DNA of 64,000 nucleotides from Ferruginibacter sp. (GCF_028288465.1 NZ_JAQBNR010000043.1:62001-126000); one strand, 5' to 3'. Counted from the first letter of the stretch, positions 9,300-19,065 are shown. Numbers and translations: made by a program. The notes: a model not told the origin generated them from the letters alone.

Positions 9300-10067
9300 A
9301 TGCCTAATCAAATTTTTACAGCCGGTCTTCATAATATGGCAGACCAGGTATATTTTTTTAAGTCGTTTTTCCGCAACATTTTTAAAAAAGGATTTGAGTG
9401 GGAAGAATTGTTTCGCCAAACCTACCTGATTGGATATAAATCAACAGGCATAATTACATTAACGGGATTTATACTGGGTATTGTATTAACACTGCAATCT
9501 CAGCCTACCATGAAAGAATTTGGAGCTGAAAGTTATATTCCCCGCATGGTATCTGTTTCTGTTATAAGAGAAATAGGACCCGTAATTATCGCCTTGATCT
9601 GCGCAGGAAAGGTAGCCTCTGGTATTGGGGCGGAGTTGAGCAGTATGAATGTTACAGAACAGATTGAAGCCATGGAAGTATCCGGGGCTAACCCTGTCCA
9701 GTTTTTAGTAGTTACACGTATACTGGCTTGTATTGTTATGATACCGCTGCTGACGATTTTTGCAGACGCTATGGCTTTGGTTGGTGGTTTTACAGCTACT
9801 ATCCTAAGCGGGGATATTACCGCCAAGCTCTATTTTACCAATGCCCTTACCATATTGGATTACAGCGATTTATTGCCTGCACTTTTCAAGACGATACTTT
9901 TTGGATTTGCCATTGGTTTTGTGGGTTGCTTTAAAGGCTTTACTTCTAATAACGGTACGGCCAGCGTAGGACTTGCGGCAAACTCCGCCGTTGTAACAGC
10001 TTCTGTGTGGATTATTATTATTGATGCCATTGTTGTACAGGTTACCAATTCAATTTTATACAGTTAA
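9300..10067 (+). CDS. mlaE: MlaE-type ABC transporter permease
   Basis: 255 residues with five or six membrane helices. It carries the characteristic family segment from SVIREIGPVIIALICAGK through GAELSSMNVTEQIEAMEVSG. MlaE permeases move phospholipids between inner and outer membrane. The ATG at 9300 is followed by mlaF after 4 bp and mlaD after another 5 bp, so this is a tight operon. Auxiliary mlaC and mlaB homologues are not in the window, as is common outside Proteobacteria. Confidence 0.93.
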   Translation: MPNQIFTAGLHNMADQVYFFKSFFRNIFKKGFEWEELFRQTYLIGYKSTGIITLTGFILGIVLTLQSQPTMKEFGAESYIPRMVSVSVIREIGPVIIALICAGKVASGIGAELSSMNVTEQIEAMEVSGANPVQFLVVTRILACIVMIPLLTIFADAMALVGGFTATILSGDITAKLYFTNALTILDYSDLLPALFKTILFGFAIGFVGCFKGFTSNNGTASVGLAANSAVVTASVWIIIIDAIVVQVTNSILYS

Positions 10068-10071
10068 AACA

Positions 10072-10806
10072 ATGGAAGCAGAAAAAGTAATAGAAGTAGA
10101 AAACCTGGTGAAAAGCTTTGGAACCAGGGAAATACTTTCCGGTATCAGTTTTAATGTACACAGGGGTGAGAATGTGGTGATACTGGGTAAATCTGGAACA
10201 GGTAAATCAGTAACCATTAAATGCATTGCGGGCTTGCTTAAACAGGATGAGGGTTCATTAAAAGTATTTGGCGAAGACGTAAATGAACTGGATGAAGATG
10301 CACTGAAAGCGTTACGCTGCAGGTTGGGATTTTTATTTCAAAGTGCCGCCTTATACGATTCCATGACAGTGCGGGAAAACCTGGCATTTCCCTTAAAGCG
10401 GGTGCTAAAGATAAAAGACAAAGCAGAAATTGAAAGCAGATGTATTGAGGTATTACGTTCCGTAGGCCTGGAAGATGCCATTGATAAAATGCCTGCAGAC
10501 TTAAGTGGTGGCATGCGTAAGCGGATGGGGTTGGCCCGCACACTCATTGTTAAACCGGAAATTATTTTATATGACGAACCAACTACCGGTCTTGATACCA
10601 TTACATCAAAAGAAATCAGCAGTTTGGTGCTGGAAATGCAGGAGCAGTATGATGCAACATCTGTAATAATAACGCATGATATACCGTGTGCAAAAATTAC
10701 TGCCGACAGGGTGTTGATCCTGCATGAGGGCAAATGCCTTGCTGAAGGCACTTATAAAGAGCTTGAAAACAGCGACAACGAATTTATACGCTCATTTTTT
10801 AAATAA
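10072..10806 (+). CDS. mlaF: MlaF-type ABC transporter ATP-binding protein
   Basis: 244 residues from ATG 10072; the longer frame from 10021 would overlap mlaE. Walker A LGKSGTGKSVT, Q-loop LGFLFQSAALYDSMTVREN, signature LSGGMRKRMGLART, Walker B IILYDEPTTGLD and the switch His in ITHD are all present. The SAALYDSMTV and GGMRKRM sequences are typical of the Mla/TGD ATPases that energise lipid transport with MlaE and MlaD. Confidence 0.95.
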   Translation: MEAEKVIEVENLVKSFGTREILSGISFNVHRGENVVILGKSGTGKSVTIKCIAGLLKQDEGSLKVFGEDVNELDEDALKALRCRLGFLFQSAALYDSMTVRENLAFPLKRVLKIKDKAEIESRCIEVLRSVGLEDAIDKMPADLSGGMRKRMGLARTLIVKPEIILYDEPTTGLDTITSKEISSLVLEMQEQYDATSVIITHDIPCAKITADRVLILHEGKCLAEGTYKELENSDNEFIRSFFK

Positions 10807-10811
10807 TCAAC

Positions 10812-11615
10812 ATGAATATTTCTGCGGGTCAAAAAACAAGAACCGGAATCTTTGTCGTAATCAGTCTGCTATTGTTGGTTGGATTGATATTTTTGATCGG
10901 AAAACAAAAAAATTTATTCAGCCGCACGTTTTTAGTGTATGCCAATTTTAAAAATATTGCTGGTACAAAGGAGGGCAATTTTGTACGTTTTGCAGGTATT
11001 AATATCGGTACAGTACAAACTATTACTATTGTTAACGACACCACTGTTCAACTGGCATTGAGCATTGATGATAAAGTAAGGCAGTATATAAAAACAGATG
11101 CTGTTGCCAGTATTGGAAGCGATGGTTTGATGGGTGATAAACTGATAATGATTGCACCCGGCAATACCGGATCTGCCGTGGCAAAAAGCGGTGACGTATT
11201 GCTGAGTTCCAACCCGTTAAATGTCGATAAAATAATGAACAACCTTGCTAAAATTGCCGATAATGCTACCGTGCTAACGGAAGGGTTGGCAGATATCGTT
11301 ACCAAGGTGAATCAGGGTAAAGGCTCACTGGGCCGCCTGATGAACAACGATAACCTTGCCCGCAAAATGGAAAATACCATAGCAACAGCCAATGAAACTG
11401 CTGCCAGTATTAAAACCACCTCCAATACGGTAAACGAAAATATGCAGGCAGTAAAGGGCAGTTTTTTACTGAGGGGTTATTTTAAACGAAAGGAGAAAAA
11501 GCGGATTAAAGATTCAATCGATAAAGCTAACAAAATGATAGCTCCTGAAAAGCTAAAGAAAGAAGGTAACAAAAAGGACGAAGCTAAAAAGGAAGATGCC
11601 CAAAAGGAAAATTGA
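10812..11615 (+). CDS. mlaD: MlaD/MCE-domain lipid-binding protein
   Basis: 267 residues. One N-terminal membrane helix (about 11-29, FVVISLLLLVGLIFLIG) anchors the protein facing the periplasm. The MCE domain follows (about 38-117; VYANFKNIAGTKEGNFVRFAG and SIGSDGLMGDKLIMI), then a helical region and a strongly charged Lys-rich tail (GNKKDEAKKEDAQKEN). It is the substrate-binding ring of the lipid transporter encoded with mlaE and mlaF. The tail is longer and more basic than in E. coli MlaD. Confidence 0.92.
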   Translation: MNISAGQKTRTGIFVVISLLLLVGLIFLIGKQKNLFSRTFLVYANFKNIAGTKEGNFVRFAGINIGTVQTITIVNDTTVQLALSIDDKVRQYIKTDAVASIGSDGLMGDKLIMIAPGNTGSAVAKSGDVLLSSNPLNVDKIMNNLAKIADNATVLTEGLADIVTKVNQGKGSLGRLMNNDNLARKMENTIATANETAASIKTTSNTVNENMQAVKGSFLLRGYFKRKEKKRIKDSIDKANKMIAPEKLKKEGNKKDEAKKEDAQKEN

Positions 11616-11663
11616 CATGCGTTTGATCCAGCACTTGCAAATATCCTTTTGAGATCTTGCTAT

Positions 11664-11703
11664 AAAAAATTGCACTTCCGTCTATGTCGGCCTGTCGGAA
11701 GTG
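11664..11703 (-). terminator. Intrinsic terminator overlapping the end of the small membrane gene
   Basis: Inverted arms CACTTCCG (11673-11680) and CGGAAGTG (11696-11703) form an 8-bp stem whose loop includes the stop codon of the minus-strand gene. On the minus strand it is followed by a run of six T (11664-11669). It may also help end the convergent mla operon. Confidence 0.5.
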
Positions 11704-11876
11704 TTGCGGATAAGCCCTATACCAGCTCCAAAGAAAATGATACCCAATATGCCGTACATCACAATAGTTTTGATACTGTGTGTATTGCTACCGGAACTCA
11801 TAAAATAATACCCCGCAGTGATTAAACCGATAACACCCAATAAGGTGAGTATGATTCCAATAATTCTTTTTTCCAT
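11682..11876 (-). CDS. Small two-helix membrane protein
   Basis: 64 residues with two hydrophobic helices (IIGIILTLLGVIGLITAGYYF and IVMYGILGIIFFGAGIGLI) joined by a short polar loop. Small proteins of this form are common single genes in Bacteroidota, and their function is unknown. The ATG at 11876 is the only good start. It faces the mla operon and ends in its own terminator-like hairpin. Confidence 0.65.
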   Translation of the reverse strand: MEKRIIGIILTLLGVIGLITAGYYFMSSGSNTHSIKTIVMYGILGIIFFGAGIGLIRNTSDRPT

Positions 11877-12035
11877 GATAATTTTTTAAAACAATTGCAA
11901 ACGGAATGCCGTTTTAAAACTGCGTTAAAAAATTATCTGTAGAATAAATAATAACCATGATAACTTCTGGTTGAAGTTGGAAAGTCGGGGTATGATAAAC
12001 TTTTTTTATTGCATCAAACACATTGCGGTCGCAGC

Positions 12036-12824
12036 TCAATATTCCATAATCTCAATCTTCCTGAAATCCATAGGATGGCTATTGGATTGCAATGAAATGT
12101 AACCACTCGTTACAGCGTCCTTACTGCCAACAATAAATTTCTTTCCCTCTGCATGGGCTGCGTCATAATGCGGATTTTCGAACTGAAGAATTTGTTCCCC
12201 ATTTACGAAATGCATGATTCTTCCATTGTTCACATCAATTTCAGCCGTCACCCATTCATCGCCATTGAACGTTTCTTTTACCGTTGGCGCCGTGCAATAA
12301 TCTGTATTTCTTTTTCCATCAATTTCAACATACATGCCCGAGGCGCATATTTCACCGGTGGGTCTTTCAGTTTTTCCATCACCGCCATGCAGGTTATACT
12401 CCAGGCAAACAGGAAATTGTTGATTTAAACCTACTGTAGCCGGTGGCTGGCAATAATACTGAATCCCCCCATCTTTAAAACCCCATGAAGGTGCGCCGGG
12501 TGTCAGTTTACCAACAAACCGATACTCTACTTTTAATCGAAAATTGCTGAATTTTTTGTTGAAATACAAAGCGCCGAAACGGTTGGCAAAACTGTCGTAT
12601 TGATCATACCGCGTGCTTAAAATACCGTTCTCAACACGAAAGGTTTTTCCGAAATTATCACCCAGTTTATGGCCATTTATTTTAGCTTCCCAACCCTGCA
12701 AATTCTTTCCGTTAAACAGGCTTGTCCATTTACTGTTAGTGCGTCCTGTTTCGTTCAGCCTTACCGTTGTGCAACCCTGTACTATAAAAAGTAAAAATAT
12801 TGCCAGCCATTGACTTTGTTTCAT
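12036..12824 (-). CDS. DUF1080 (3-keto-disaccharide hydrolase) lipoprotein
   Basis: 262 residues with a lipoprotein signal peptide (FLLFIVQGCTTV, acylated Cys about 18). The domain begins with WTSLFNGKNLQGWE, the hallmark of DUF1080, and continues with FGALYFNKKFSNFRLKVEYR and a GGIQYYCQPP segment. Members adopt a concanavalin-like jelly roll, and some hydrolyse 3-keto-glycosides. Divergent from the GH20 gene (115 bp apart), with a second DUF1080 gene at 30.7 kb, so it probably belongs to the periplasmic sugar-processing set. Confidence 0.85.
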   Translation of the reverse strand: MKQSQWLAIFLLFIVQGCTTVRLNETGRTNSKWTSLFNGKNLQGWEAKINGHKLGDNFGKTFRVENGILSTRYDQYDSFANRFGALYFNKKFSNFRLKVEYRFVGKLTPGAPSWGFKDGGIQYYCQPPATVGLNQQFPVCLEYNLHGGDGKTERPTGEICASGMYVEIDGKRNTDYCTAPTVKETFNGDEWVTAEIDVNNGRIMHFVNGEQILQFENPHYDAAHAEGKKFIVGSKDAVTSGYISLQSNSHPMDFRKIEIMEY

Positions 12825-12939
12825 ATTAAAAATAATTTTGGGTAAGATAAGGAATTAACGGGGTTTACAAAATTAATGCAGGCTGGCAGATGTTGAAATT
12901 TATGGGTTAACTTCCGGCAATAAAACAACCAGTAAAAAC

Positions 12940-15474
12940 ATGTCTAAAATATTTTTTGTAAGCCTGGTAATGACCAGCTTTTTTAACGTAGCCACCGCTC
13001 AGAAAATGAAACGTTTTGATGAAAAGAATCTACAGGTAAGCTGGCGGTTGATCACTAATCATTACAAGCAATCAACGGATGCGTATTGCGCTTTTACCAT
13101 TTCAAATAAAGGCAAAACACCGTTGCCTTCAGGCGGATGGGCTATTTATTTTTCTTCGAACAGCGATATTGCAACCACTATTGCTCCATCAGGCCTTGAG
13201 GTAACACATATCAATGGTGATATTTTTAAACTCTATCCTGCGGCAGGTTTTAAGCCCATTGCGGCGAAGGACTCAGCGGTTATAGAATACATTTCCCCCG
13301 GGTTGTTGCTCAACCGGTCATTGGCTCCGTCAGGTCTATACATTGTATGGGACGTTGATCCGGCCAATGGATTTCCCATCGCCAATTATACTACAGGGTC
13401 TTTACAAAATGCTACTGCCGGGTTGGTAACACCAGCAATAATTTACCAGAAAAACAGTGCGACAAAAGATATTCCAGCAACACAGCTACCAAAAATATTT
13501 CCTACACCAGTAAGCTATAAAGAAACGGGTGGTGCATTTTTATTAAGTGCGGAGGTCACCATTCAAACGGATGCTGCGTTTCAAAAAGAAGCTGGTTATT
13601 TATCGCAGGTGTTGGGCAGTGTAATTGGCGGAAAGCCTTTGACGATTGGCGGCGGCGCTAAAACAATAGCGTTGCAAAAAGCTGACATGCCACAGGAAGC
13701 TTATAAACTTTCCGTAAGGAGCAACGGCATTGTGATATCAGCAGGCTCCGGTGCAGGCATTTTTTATGGCATTCAATCGCTGCGCTCAATGATGCTTCCC
13801 GCCACAGGCGTCACACAAACAAGCGTTTCTATCACGACCGTGGAAGTACAGGATGCGCCCCGGTTTGGGCTTAGAAGCCTGATGCTGGATGTGGCAAGAA
13901 ATTTTCAACCGAAACAGGAAATTTTAAAAGCACTTGATTTAATGGCGCAATACAAAATGAATGTACTGCATTTTCATTTCAGCGATGATGAAGGCTGGCG
14001 AATTGAAATACCATCATTGCCTGAGCTGACTGCCATCGGTGCTAAACGCGGCCATACGCTGGACAGCAAAACCATGTTGCCTGCCTGCTATGGAACGGGG
14101 CCTGTTGCAGGAAAAGGTGCAGGCAGTGGCTTTTATACAAGGAATGATTTTATTGAAATACTGCAATACGCAAAAGACCGCTACATAGAAGTGATTCCGG
14201 AAATCGAATCGCCGGGTCATGGAAGAGCGGCCATTAAAGCGATGGAAGCACGGTATGACCGGTTAATGAAAGCTGGTGACAAAACTGAGGCAGAGCGATA
14301 TTTATTGAGCGACGGCAACGACCAGTCTGTATACAGCTCCGCACAAATGTGGAAAGACAATGTGATGTGTGTGGCATTGCCATCCGTGTACAGTTTTATG
14401 GACAAGGTAACCGATGAATTGATTGCCATGTACAAAGAAGCCGGTGCACCACTCAGTACCATTCACATGGGCGGAGATGAAGTGCCCTCGGGCGTTTGGG
14501 AGAAATCGCCGGTAAGTTTACAACTGTTAAAAACCGAAACCGGACTGAAAGAAATCAACGACCTCTGGTATTACTACTATACAAAGGTTAATAAAATGCT
14601 GCAGTCAAAAGGCCTGTTTATGTCGGGTTGGGAAGAAGCGGGTATGCGTAAAACAACACTGGACGGGGCGAAAACACTCATCGTTAATCCACGCATGGCC
14701 AATGATAATATCCGCCTGCATGTATGGAATAATATGGTTGGATGGGGCAATGAAGATTTGCCTTACCGGTTGGCCAATGCAGGGTATAAAGTAGTACTCT
14801 CCTGCGTGAGCAACAACTATCTTGACTTGTCGTATTTTAAATCGCCTGATGAGCCGGGTTATTACTGGGGCGGTTTCCAGGATATTGACAAACCGTTTTA
14901 TTTTATGCCCTACGATGTGTATAAAACCACAAAGGAAGATGCCGCCGGCAATCCGCTTGATCCCTCTTATTTTAAGGGTAAAGACAGGCTGACGGATTTC
15001 GGCAAATCCAATATAGCTGGTGTGCAGGGTTTGTTGTGGGGCGAAAATATCCGGTCGGCCGATGCTAGAGATTATATGTTATTGCCCAAAGTGCTGGCCG
15101 TAGCAGAAAGGGCATGGGCCAGCGATCCTGCATGGGCGGGCATGCAGGACAAAGCCGCCTTTCAACAGGCTTACAATGAAGCCTGGTCTGTATTTGCCAA
15201 TGTGATAGGCAAAAGAGAATTGCCAAGGCTGGATGAACTGGCCGGCGGGTTTAACTACCGCATTCCTACGGTAGGTGCTGTTGCAGAAAACGGAAAAGTA
15301 GTGGCCAATATACAACTACCCGGATTGACGATCCGTTATACTACCGACGGAACAGAGCCCACCCTGAATAGTAAAATATACGAAGGTCCGGTGGCAGAAA
15401 AAGGCACCATTCGTTTAAAAGTATTTAATAATAAAGGTCGCGGGGGCAGAACGATCAGTGTTGAAAATAAGTAA
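12940..15474 (+). CDS. Glycoside hydrolase family 20 beta-N-acetylhexosaminidase, chitobiase type
   Basis: 844 residues, secreted (signal peptide about 1-20, FFNVATAQ). Domain order: N-terminal carbohydrate-binding CHB_HEX domain (about 25-170), GH20b alpha/beta domain (about 180-310), catalytic TIM barrel (about 312-745) and a C-terminal CHB_HEX_C-like domain (about 765-844; TIRYTTDGTEPTLNSKIYEG). The catalytic Asp-Glu pair is D513-E514 in IHMGGDEVPSGVW. FHFSDDEGWRIEI and EIESPGHGRAAI are other active-site strands. It removes terminal GlcNAc from chitooligosaccharides or glycans in the periplasm. The length fits chitobiases such as Serratia Chb. Confidence 0.95.
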   Translation: MSKIFFVSLVMTSFFNVATAQKMKRFDEKNLQVSWRLITNHYKQSTDAYCAFTISNKGKTPLPSGGWAIYFSSNSDIATTIAPSGLEVTHINGDIFKLYPAAGFKPIAAKDSAVIEYISPGLLLNRSLAPSGLYIVWDVDPANGFPIANYTTGSLQNATAGLVTPAIIYQKNSATKDIPATQLPKIFPTPVSYKETGGAFLLSAEVTIQTDAAFQKEAGYLSQVLGSVIGGKPLTIGGGAKTIALQKADMPQEAYKLSVRSNGIVISAGSGAGIFYGIQSLRSMMLPATGVTQTSVSITTVEVQDAPRFGLRSLMLDVARNFQPKQEILKALDLMAQYKMNVLHFHFSDDEGWRIEIPSLPELTAIGAKRGHTLDSKTMLPACYGTGPVAGKGAGSGFYTRNDFIEILQYAKDRYIEVIPEIESPGHGRAAIKAMEARYDRLMKAGDKTEAERYLLSDGNDQSVYSSAQMWKDNVMCVALPSVYSFMDKVTDELIAMYKEAGAPLSTIHMGGDEVPSGVWEKSPVSLQLLKTETGLKEINDLWYYYYTKVNKMLQSKGLFMSGWEEAGMRKTTLDGAKTLIVNPRMANDNIRLHVWNNMVGWGNEDLPYRLANAGYKVVLSCVSNNYLDLSYFKSPDEPGYYWGGFQDIDKPFYFMPYDVYKTTKEDAAGNPLDPSYFKGKDRLTDFGKSNIAGVQGLLWGENIRSADARDYMLLPKVLAVAERAWASDPAWAGMQDKAAFQQAYNEAWSVFANVIGKRELPRLDELAGGFNYRIPTVGAVAENGKVVANIQLPGLTIRYTTDGTEPTLNSKIYEGPVAEKGTIRLKVFNNKGRGGRTISVENK

Positions 15475-15570
15475 CTGGTAAAAATACTTTTTTGGATGAC
15501 CGGTGTTGGTTACAGAATATTTTATTGTGTACCTTAATGTGATAATACGCTTGCAAAATAAAAATGACAT

Positions 15571-16854
15571 ATGAAAAAGTTAATGCTTCCTGCGGTATTG
15601 CTTGTATTGATTGCGGTACAGCTATCTTCCTGTAAACAAAGGGCCAGCAGTGAAGAAGGATATAACACTACCATTAGTTTTGGCCCTGGTGATGAAAGTA
15701 AAATTGTGGAAGCTTTTTTATCCATTAAGGATAGCACGTCCATCTTATTAAGACAAGGTACTTACAAATTCGACAACCTGAGCATTGCGGAAGTCAATCA
15801 TATCCGGATTAAAGGAGAAGGATATGATAAAACGATTCTTGATTTTTCGGGGCAAACCCAGGGCGGTGAGGGCATCAGGATAACCGGTGTAAAAGGCTTT
15901 ACGATAGACGCCATGACCATCAGGGATTCTAAAGGAGACCTGATTAAAATAAACAAGAGTCGTGATGTGACCATTACCAACCTGCACGCCGTTTGGAAAA
16001 CAGCCGACAGCACCAGCGGGGGTTATGCGATATATCCGGTATTGTGTAAAAATGTGCTGATTGAAAATTGTTATGCGGAGGGTTCTTCTGATGCCGGTAT
16101 TTATGTTGGTCAATCAGACAGTACCATCGTAAGAAAATGTAAGGCGGCGAAAAATGTGGCCGGTTGCGAGATTGAAAATACATCCCATGCACAGGTGTAC
16201 GACAATGAATTTTACAACAACACTGCGGGCTTCCTGGTGTTTGATCTGCCCGGGCTTTCACAACGGGGCGGCTTTGTGAAAGCATACAACAATTATATTC
16301 ATGATAATAACAACAGGAACTTCGCCAAGGCCGGCAGCTTTGGCACCATTTCCGGTGTGGGCAACGCGTCGCCCGGTAGCGGTGTAATTATTTTAGCGGC
16401 TTCCAATATTGATATTTATGGCAACAGGATCATCAATAATAATTCATCTTCTGTAACCATTGCCTCCGGTTTTTCTGTAGATGAGAAGGCGGCGGAAAAA
16501 ATCAACGATCAGTATTCTCCCATTTCTACCCATATAAAAATTTATGACAACACCATTGAAATGGGCAATGCTTTTCCGGAACCGGCCTACCAGCATCACA
16601 TCGGCAAATTACTCGTGGCCATTGAACAAAAACTGAATGCGCAGGATACTGCCAGGAAAAATAAACGTATGCCCTTTATAATGTACGATGGTTTTTCAAC
16701 CAATATGTTGACCGGCGGAAAGACTGCCAATCCCGATTCCATTTGTATCAACCAGCCGGGCGACAATGTATTTGTGAATTCCGATTTCATCAATATGGCA
16801 CAGCCTGGAAAATGGCATCCCGATACCAATATGACGGCCTTTATTTGTAAATAG
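15571..16854 (+). CDS. Parallel beta-helix lipoprotein (TIGR03805-like)
   Basis: 427 residues, lipoprotein signal with Cys21 in VQLSSCKQR. The body is a right-handed parallel beta-helix: repeated turns such as GIRITGVKGFTIDAMTIRDS, VLIENCYAEGSSDAGIYVGQ and VRKCKAAKNVAGCEIENTSH. It is followed 54 bp later by a diheme cytochrome. The same pairing is known as the TIGR03805/TIGR03806 two-gene unit, whose function is not established. Carbohydrate binding or cleavage at the cell surface is plausible by fold, but no catalytic residues can be named. Confidence 0.85.
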   Translation: MKKLMLPAVLLVLIAVQLSSCKQRASSEEGYNTTISFGPGDESKIVEAFLSIKDSTSILLRQGTYKFDNLSIAEVNHIRIKGEGYDKTILDFSGQTQGGEGIRITGVKGFTIDAMTIRDSKGDLIKINKSRDVTITNLHAVWKTADSTSGGYAIYPVLCKNVLIENCYAEGSSDAGIYVGQSDSTIVRKCKAAKNVAGCEIENTSHAQVYDNEFYNNTAGFLVFDLPGLSQRGGFVKAYNNYIHDNNNRNFAKAGSFGTISGVGNASPGSGVIILAASNIDIYGNRIINNNSSSVTIASGFSVDEKAAEKINDQYSPISTHIKIYDNTIEMGNAFPEPAYQHHIGKLLVAIEQKLNAQDTARKNKRMPFIMYDGFSTNMLTGGKTANPDSICINQPGDNVFVNSDFINMAQPGKWHPDTNMTAFICK

Positions 16855-16908
16855 TGTCATCACCGTTTTTTCAAAAGAACGTTTTAATTTTACTTACAAA
16901 CCTGTAGC

Positions 16909-17994
16909 ATGCGGAAAATGGTTGCTTTAGCGATTGTACTTTTTATGGTGACTGCTTCAGTGGTGAGTATGCATGGTTGTAACAATCAACCACAGCAGAC
17001 TGCCAATACGGTTGCAGCAAACGAAGCCTTTCAATTTAAAGAAAAACTTTCTGAGTATGGATTTTTTACGAATCAACTCAATGCATTGCAGCCGGCGCAA
17101 CAGGTGGTGAAATATGAATTGAGTACTCCTTTGTTTACCGATTATGCCGTTAAAGACCGCTTTGTTTTTTTGCCAACAGGCGCCGCTGTAAAATATACAT
17201 CCTCTGGTGTGCTGGATTTCCCGGACTCCACCATCATCATCAAAAATTTTGCCTACACCAACACAGCCCATCAAAAAATAATGATTGAAACCAGGCTGTT
17301 GGTAAAAGATCCGTCAGACAAAAAATGGAAGGTGATGGATTATCTTTGGAATGCTGCACAAACAGATGCGGTGAAACATATCACGGGTGCCCGCATACCC
17401 GTCACGTTGCTGGATGACGACGGCAACGCACACACAACTACCTACCAGGTGCCCAACACCAATGATTGTAAAAGATGCCACATCAACAATGAAACCCTTA
17501 TACCGATTGGTCCTAAAGCAAGAAATTTAAATTATACTATACAAGGGCAAACAGATAATCAGCTGGCGCAATGGACTGCAAAAGGTATGCTGACCGGCTT
17601 GCCCGATTTGAGTAAAGTAGAACAATTGCCCAACTGGAAAGACGGGCAGCATTTTACACTGGAACAGAGAGCGAGGGCTTATCTGGATATGAATTGCGCC
17701 CACTGCCACACCAAAGGAGGGGATGCTTACAATACCGGTTTGTTTTTGGAATACCAGCAGGCAGATGCGCATCAACTGGGCTTGATGAAAGTACCTGTTT
17801 CAGCAGGCGGCGGAGCGGGCGGCATGAACTATGATATTGTTCCCGGTGATGCGACACATTCCATTTTAGCCTACCGGATGAACAGTACAGAAACGGGCAC
17901 CGCCATGCCCGAACTGGCCCGGACAATTATTCATAAAGAAGGTGTGCAACTGATCAATGACTGGATTCGCAGCATGCCGAAAAAGAAGAATTGA
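16909..17994 (+). CDS. SO2930-family diheme c-type cytochrome lipoprotein (TIGR03806-like)
   Basis: 361 residues with a lipoprotein signal (Cys in VVSMHGCNNQP). Two CxxCH haem sites are visible: CKRCH at 187-191 and CAHCH at 263-267. The N-terminal part (FFTNQLNALQPAQQVVKYEL, STPLFTDYAVKDRFVFLP) is the conserved region of the SO2930/HNE_0200 family. A C-terminal segment VPGDATHSILAYRMNS with AMPELART may supply a distal Met. It should be exported and haem-loaded outside the inner membrane. It pairs with the beta-helix lipoprotein upstream, which suggests an oxidation coupled to polysaccharide or surface chemistry (inference). Confidence 0.88.
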   Translation: MRKMVALAIVLFMVTASVVSMHGCNNQPQQTANTVAANEAFQFKEKLSEYGFFTNQLNALQPAQQVVKYELSTPLFTDYAVKDRFVFLPTGAAVKYTSSGVLDFPDSTIIIKNFAYTNTAHQKIMIETRLLVKDPSDKKWKVMDYLWNAAQTDAVKHITGARIPVTLLDDDGNAHTTTYQVPNTNDCKRCHINNETLIPIGPKARNLNYTIQGQTDNQLAQWTAKGMLTGLPDLSKVEQLPNWKDGQHFTLEQRARAYLDMNCAHCHTKGGDAYNTGLFLEYQQADAHQLGLMKVPVSAGGGAGGMNYDIVPGDATHSILAYRMNSTETGTAMPELARTIIHKEGVQLINDWIRSMPKKKN

Positions 17995-18031
17995 AGATGA
18001 GGAATTTGTAAAAAATAGCTAGCCCGGATAT

Positions 18032-18931
18032 TTATTTATTACTGCTATTCAGCTTAGCCATTGCCCTGACCGGAAATGTACCCACGCCTTTAAATTTTGG
18101 AGGAATGGCGCTGAAAGTAAAGCCATCTGTTGGTAATAAATATAAGTTGCATAAATGTTCCACGATCAAAATCTCTGCTCCCAAAAGTGTAGTGTGAACA
18201 GGCCTGGATTTTCCAGTCGTACTGTCGATATTATGCGAGTCAATTCCAACTAATTTAGCCTGGCAGTCCCGCAGGTATATGGCAGCTCCTTCTGTTAAAT
18301 GGGGATGGTGCTCATAATATTTTTCGGTGTTCCAGTGAGCATCCCAGCCGGTATGTATTAATACAGCACGGTTGCGTATTTCGTGATTTTTTAAATGTGC
18401 TTCTGTTATTTCGAGTGTTGTTAAAAATGGAATTCGGATAACAACCGCGTCAACGTCTGCAAAGCATTCCAGGCCAACCTGTAAAAGGTCTTTGCCATCC
18501 TGAAACCGGTGAAACGGGCAATCGATATAAGTGCCTGTGTTGGTAACCATTTCAATTTTTCCAATTTGAAACTCGGTGCCTTCGGCGTAGAATTTTTTTG
18601 AATCTTCCCTGCTCAGATAGTCGCATATTATGGGCGCCGGTAAACCTTTATAGGTTATGAGGCCGTGTTCAATGGTGTGGCTTAAATCAATGAATAAATC
18701 AGCAGCTGTTTTTTGGGCGATTACTTTTCTTTTATGCGGCTCGACGATAATTTTTTTATTCCAGATTTTGGTCTCACCAACCATCAGCAATTTAAGATCT
18801 GCTATTATATAATCAGCAAGCGCCTGGTCAGTAATATCTTCCCCAATTATGTCAAGCCGGAAATCTTCACCCTTTAAATTACCGCCATTGGTAAACTGAA
18901 TCTCAAAATCAAATTGTACTCTCTTTTCCAT
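18032..18931 (-). CDS. Cyclase-family protein (kynurenine formamidase-like) with N-terminal extension
   Basis: 299 residues. From about residue 78 the cyclase/KynB fold begins (FIDLSHTIEHGLITYKGLP), with the metal site in NTGTYIDCPFHRF, the family HxGTHxDxPxH motif with its first two His replaced (Thr-Asn-Thr-Gly-Thr-Tyr). Then RAVLIHTGWDAHW and the second site GIDSHNID. Residues 1-75 form a separate small domain of unknown role. The lost His positions may change the metal or the reaction. Single gene on the minus strand. Confidence 0.8.
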   Translation of the reverse strand: MEKRVQFDFEIQFTNGGNLKGEDFRLDIIGEDITDQALADYIIADLKLLMVGETKIWNKKIIVEPHKRKVIAQKTAADLFIDLSHTIEHGLITYKGLPAPIICDYLSREDSKKFYAEGTEFQIGKIEMVTNTGTYIDCPFHRFQDGKDLLQVGLECFADVDAVVIRIPFLTTLEITEAHLKNHEIRNRAVLIHTGWDAHWNTEKYYEHHPHLTEGAAIYLRDCQAKLVGIDSHNIDSTTGKSRPVHTTLLGAEILIVEHLCNLYLLPTDGFTFSAIPPKFKGVGTFPVRAMAKLNSSNK

Positions 18932-19065
18932 ATCCCTTTAATTTTTTTGTTGTTATATCTGAAGGTTTCGCAACGCCTGCTGCGCATTCAATCAATTTAT
19001 AGTTTGTATACTTTCGTCGTGATTAGGGATAAACTTAGGGTAAGTGGTAAATGTAATATTTGATG

